From the NCBI GenBank assembly GCA_020429045.1, contig JAGQLS010000005.1:26464-90463 (forward strand): a stretch of 64,000 bases of DNA, in the 5' to 3' direction. The DNA is from Candidatus Woesebacteria bacterium (GTDB lineage: Bacteria; Patescibacteriota; Microgenomatia; UBA1406; GWC2-37-13). Shown here piece by piece: positions 62,147-64,000 of the stretch. Below the pieces are notes generated by a model that saw nothing but the letters and a program-made list of their open reading frames with translations, did no database searches and was not told where the DNA came from. The stretch's first letter is position 1. Every line of letters starts with the position of its first letter. Made by a program: the position numbers and the translations under genes.

Positions 62147-62162
62147 TGAACCATTATAGCCT

Positions 62163-62573
62163 ATGGCAAACAAAAAACACACCGATCTCTATGAAAAAAT
62201 ACGTAAATTTCAGGAGCAACTTATCGTTCATCGCCCTTCTCAAAAAGATATGATCGGAGAAATACAGATGATGCACTTTCGTGTACGTCCGATAAGCGGC
62301 GAAGTTTCCCAGTTGAACTTCAAAAATCCGGAATTTATCGATGCATTGTGGAGTTTAGGTAAACTGGATGAATTTTTTCGAGAAGAATTGCCGCGTGTAC
62401 GCAAGTCTGAGCATGGACTTTTTATGCAGTTTGTCAACAACCTGCGCTACGATTTGCAGCTCAAACTCAATACCGCAAGGTTGGTGAAGCAACCCTTTCC
62501 CTCATCAGATGACGATAACCCTATGCTTTTTGAGATGGAGATCGTTAAACAGATTACCAAGAAGGTTCATTAA
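62163..62573 (+). CDS. Protein of unknown function upstream of the DEDD exonuclease
   Basis: A 136-residue soluble protein rich in charged residues. It starts KKHTDLYEKIRKFQEQLIVH and contains FKNPEFIDALWSLGKLDEFF, SEHGLFMQFVNNLRYDLQLK and a C-terminal DDNPMLFEMEIVKQITKK. No family recognised. It ends 1 nt before the exonuclease start, so the two are probably one unit. Confidence 0.6.
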   Translation: MANKKHTDLYEKIRKFQEQLIVHRPSQKDMIGEIQMMHFRVRPISGEVSQLNFKNPEFIDALWSLGKLDEFFREELPRVRKSEHGLFMQFVNNLRYDLQLKLNTARLVKQPFPSSDDDNPMLFEMEIVKQITKKVH

Positions 62574-62574
62574 G

Positions 62575-63153
62575 ATGCAAAAGTTTCCCATAGTTCTTGA
62601 TTTGGAGACACAACATACATTTCGTGAGTTTAGCGAGCCAGAAAAACTTAAAGTTTCGCTTGTCGGCATATACAATTATGCCGATCGACGTTCGCAAGCA
62701 TTTCGCGAAGACGAACTGGCGAGATTATTTCCCCTGCTTGAGAACGCGTCCTATGTTATCGGATACAATATTACTTCGTTTGATATGCCAGTGTTGCGTC
62801 CGTATTATGCCGGCGACATCGCATCGTTTGCGCTTTTTGATATTTTGGACGATATAAAACGGATAACAGGGAGGCGTATCGGTCTCAACGATGTAGCGCG
62901 CGCGACGTTTGACGAGAAAAAATCGGGTCACGGCCTGATGGCGATCGACTATTTCAAGGAAGGCAAGTGGGAAGAGTTGGAAAAGTATTGCCTGGACGAC
63001 GTGACGTTGACGAAAAAGGTATTTGAGGTCGGTCTCAAAAATGGGGTTATCTACGGCCTGGACGAAACCGGCAAGTACCCTATCCGCGTCGACTGGAAAC
63101 ACTACATGGAGGATAACGGCAGCACGAATATGCCCCTCACCTTACCATTTTGA
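62575..63153 (+). CDS. RNase H-fold (DEDD-type) 3'-5' exonuclease-like protein
   Basis: A 192-residue protein. Exonuclease motifs are IVLDLETQHTF (motif I, Asp/Glu), VIGYNITSFDMPVLRPYY (motif II) and LEKYCLDDVTLTKKVF (motif III, Asp). This matches the YprB/ribonuclease-H-like exonuclease group, close to Cas4/helicase-associated DEDD nucleases. The start at ATG 62575 is preferred; a longer frame from 62509 overlaps the upstream gene. Substrate unknown. Confidence 0.72.
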   Translation: MQKFPIVLDLETQHTFREFSEPEKLKVSLVGIYNYADRRSQAFREDELARLFPLLENASYVIGYNITSFDMPVLRPYYAGDIASFALFDILDDIKRITGRRIGLNDVARATFDEKKSGHGLMAIDYFKEGKWEELEKYCLDDVTLTKKVFEVGLKNGVIYGLDETGKYPIRVDWKHYMEDNGSTNMPLTLPF

Positions 63154-63197
63154 TGGTATAATTATCTTTTACGCACATTGAAAGCATACATATAGTA

Positions 63198-63246
63198 TCC
63201 CCGGTAGCTCAATGGTACCTACCTGCCGGCAGGCAGGGAGCAGGAA
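63198..63246 (+). repeat. Partial tRNA-Asn 5' copy split by a palindromic element
   Basis: TCCCCGGTAGCTCAATGGTA (63198-63217) and GAGCAGGAA (63238-63246) are identical to positions 1-29 of the intact tRNA-Asn. Between them, in the D-loop, sits CCTACCTGCCGGCAGGCAGG (63218-63237), containing the palindrome CCTGCCGGCAGG also found in the broken tRNA-Gln copy at 29736. Confidence 0.8.
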
Positions 63247-63252
63247 TCAAAT

Positions 63253-63498
63253 ATGAAAAATCATTATGTTTATGCAATAAAAAGTTTAAGAGACAAGAGA
63301 ATATATGTTGGAATAAGTCAGAATCCAAGAAAACGATTGGTTGGTCATAATGCTGGCCAAACTCGATCAACAAAGCCGTTTCGTCCTTGGGTGCTTATTT
63401 ATTCAAAGATGATAGGGTCAAGAAAGGAAGAAAAACGCATGAAGTCTGGTTACGTCAAAGAATGGTTAAGAACATTAACAAATTGTTATCCCCGGTAG
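63253..63498 (+). CDS. Small GIY-YIG endonuclease-domain protein
   Basis: An 81-residue single-domain GIY-YIG protein. It has HYVYAIKSLRDKRIYVGIS (YVY...YVG), NPRKRLVGHNAGQTRSTKPF with the conserved Arg, then RPWVLIY and a Lys-rich helix. It is sandwiched between a broken and an intact copy of the tRNA-Asn 5' half, and its stop codon (TAG 63496-63498) lies inside the intact tRNA gene. Such proteins may be DNA-repair or homing enzymes. The link to the neighbouring tRNA group I intron is suggestive. Confidence 0.8.
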   Translation: MKNHYVYAIKSLRDKRIYVGISQNPRKRLVGHNAGQTRSTKPFRPWVLIYSKMIGSRKEEKRMKSGYVKEWLRTLTNCYPR

Positions 63499-63809
63499 CT
63501 CAATGGTAGAGCAGGAAGCTGTTTCACGGCAGCATTCAACAGTGATGTTGAAAAGAAACATTGGGTGAATTCAGGGAAGCCTACGTCCGCCGTTTGGTGG
63601 ATATGGTAATCCTGAGCCAAGCCCTACACCGCTTTTGCGGTTTGGGGAAGGTGCAGAGACTAGGTGAGTACACCCAGCGCCGAGTTCGCTCGGCATGAGC
63701 GCCCAATTCCTCGTCAAAAAAGTCGAGGGAAAGAGATAGTCCGTGCTTTATGGAAACATAGAGGTAGCATGTAACTTCAAGGTTCGTGGTTCGAGTCCAC
63801 GCCGGGGAG
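63489..63809 (+). tRNA. tRNA-Asn (GUU) interrupted by a group I intron
   Basis: Exon 1 is 63489-63522 and exon 2 is 63772-63809. Joined, they form a cloverleaf. Acceptor TCCCCGG pairs with CCGGGGA, D-stem GCTC/GAGC. The anticodon loop CTGTTAA has anticodon GTT. Anticodon stem GGAAG/CTTCA has one G-A mismatch at its outer pair. T-arm CGTGG TTCGAGT CCACG, discriminator G. CCA is not encoded. The intron sits between the second and third anticodon bases. Confidence 0.92.
63523..63771 (+). ncRNA. Self-splicing group I intron in tRNA-Asn
   Basis: A 249-nt intron. P1 is exact: exon GCTGT pairs with intron GCAGC (63529-63533), leaving the diagnostic U-G pair at the 5' splice site. P7 is GACTA (63657-63661) with TAGTC (63737-63741), inside the conserved AAGAGATAGTCC (63731-63742). 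The last base is G. There is no ORF inside. The subtype looks like the small tRNA introns of other bacteria. Confidence 0.92.
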
Positions 63810-63835
63810 CTTAAGACCTATAATATAAAAGATAT

Positions 63836-64000
63836 CCACCACCTCTGGTGGTGAGTACTCATGAAGGTTTGACCAGTACGTTACAATAACATAGTTCCAG
63901 CCTGAAAGGCACTCAGAACTGGAACTATGAAAAAACAATACAAAAAACTATCACATACGATATGGATGTGTACCTATCATATCGTATTTTGTCCAAAATA
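63836..64000 (+). mobile_element. Left end of an IS200/IS605 family element (cut by window edge)
   Basis: A subterminal hairpin CCACCA CCTC TGGTGG (63836-63851) fits an IS200/IS605 left end. A second perfect 11-bp hairpin (63890-63900 / 63919-63929) includes the transposase start codon, as in IS200, where it blocks translation. The element sits right after tRNA-Asn and runs off the window. Confidence 0.8.
63927..64000 (+). CDS. tnpA: IS200/IS605 Y1 transposase TnpA, N-terminus (partial)
   Basis: The first 24 codons read MKKQYKKLSHTIWMCTYHIV then FCPK, the typical start of TnpA, a single-strand HUH-type transposase (consensus ...HIVFCPKYR). The start codon lies in a hairpin stem. The catalytic HUH and Tyr are beyond the window. 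Confidence 0.9.
   Translation, partial: MKKQYKKLSHTIWMCTYHIVFCPK

Noticed and set aside
62509..62574. Longer start for the DEDD exonuclease
   Set aside because: The extra residues overlap the upstream gene and show no homology; the ATG at 62575 directly precedes the first conserved strand.

Overview
This window looks like part of the small, AT-rich genome of a Patescibacteria (CPR) bacterium, most likely in the Microgenomates-like part of that group. The lineage call is an inference. It rests on short intergenic gaps, TGA used as a normal stop codon, tRNA genes without an encoded CCA, a tRNA interrupted by a group I intron, several T4SS-pilin-like and Thr/Pro-rich surface proteins, DUF5667 and DUF5680 family proteins, and a B12-dependent class II ribonucleotide reductase with a cobalamin adenosyltransferase but no B12 synthesis genes.

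Layout. 1-3.1 kb: end of a phosphomannose-isomerase-like cupin, pgi, and two tandem PD-(D/E)XK nuclease paralogues. 3.2-7.4 kb (minus strand): operon nrdR - nrdJ - putative S component - pduO, which makes dNTPs with salvaged B12. 7.6-14.6 kb: an RNA-ligase-partner PIN protein, a membrane protein, a signal peptidase I fused to a CAP-like domain, an AI-2E transporter, dnaN, dnaA with oriC candidates, and comF. 14.6-20.4 kb (plus strand): an LPXTG-like surface protein, recA-recX, RNase Y, HU, a DUF5667 protein and ribosomal protein S1. 21-24.9 kb: a compact DNA-repair operon of EndoQ, a 5'-deoxynucleotidase and a UvrD/PcrA helicase. 24.9-27.5 kb: a DUF5680 protein and glmS, preceded by a well-formed glmS ribozyme with its own promoter. 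28-35 kb is accessory: a GNAT enzyme, a Fic protein, tRNA-Gln with a broken partial copy, an O-antigen ligase, a frameshifted surface protein, an intact IS630 element, and a dead IS1595-type element with an 8-bp target duplication.

35-49.5 kb holds envelope genes (UbiA-type prenyltransferase, pilin-like Thr/Pro stalk protein, SpoIID-type amidase enhancer, acyltransferase), smpB-ssrA (tmRNA), a second Fic gene, an EamA transporter remnant and small metabolic enzymes. 49.5-61 kb holds a kinase-like protein, a Nudix protein, a 1286-residue VirB6-like membrane protein with a long helical-repeat tail, a large secreted protein, YifB, two T4SS-pilin-like proteins and a glycosyltransferase coupled to a 49-residue membrane peptide. 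61-64 kb: tRNA-Met, FtsB-like, YqeY, a DEDD exonuclease, then a small accessory island: a broken tRNA 5' half, a GIY-YIG ORF, an intact tRNA-Asn with a group I intron, and the left end of an IS200/IS605 element.

The strongest window-wide signal is promoter architecture. About twenty genes on both strands have a TATAAT-like -10 box only 5-9 nt before the start codon and no Shine-Dalgarno. This predicts that many transcripts are leaderless, whereas HU and S1 have ordinary leaders with strong Shine-Dalgarno sites.
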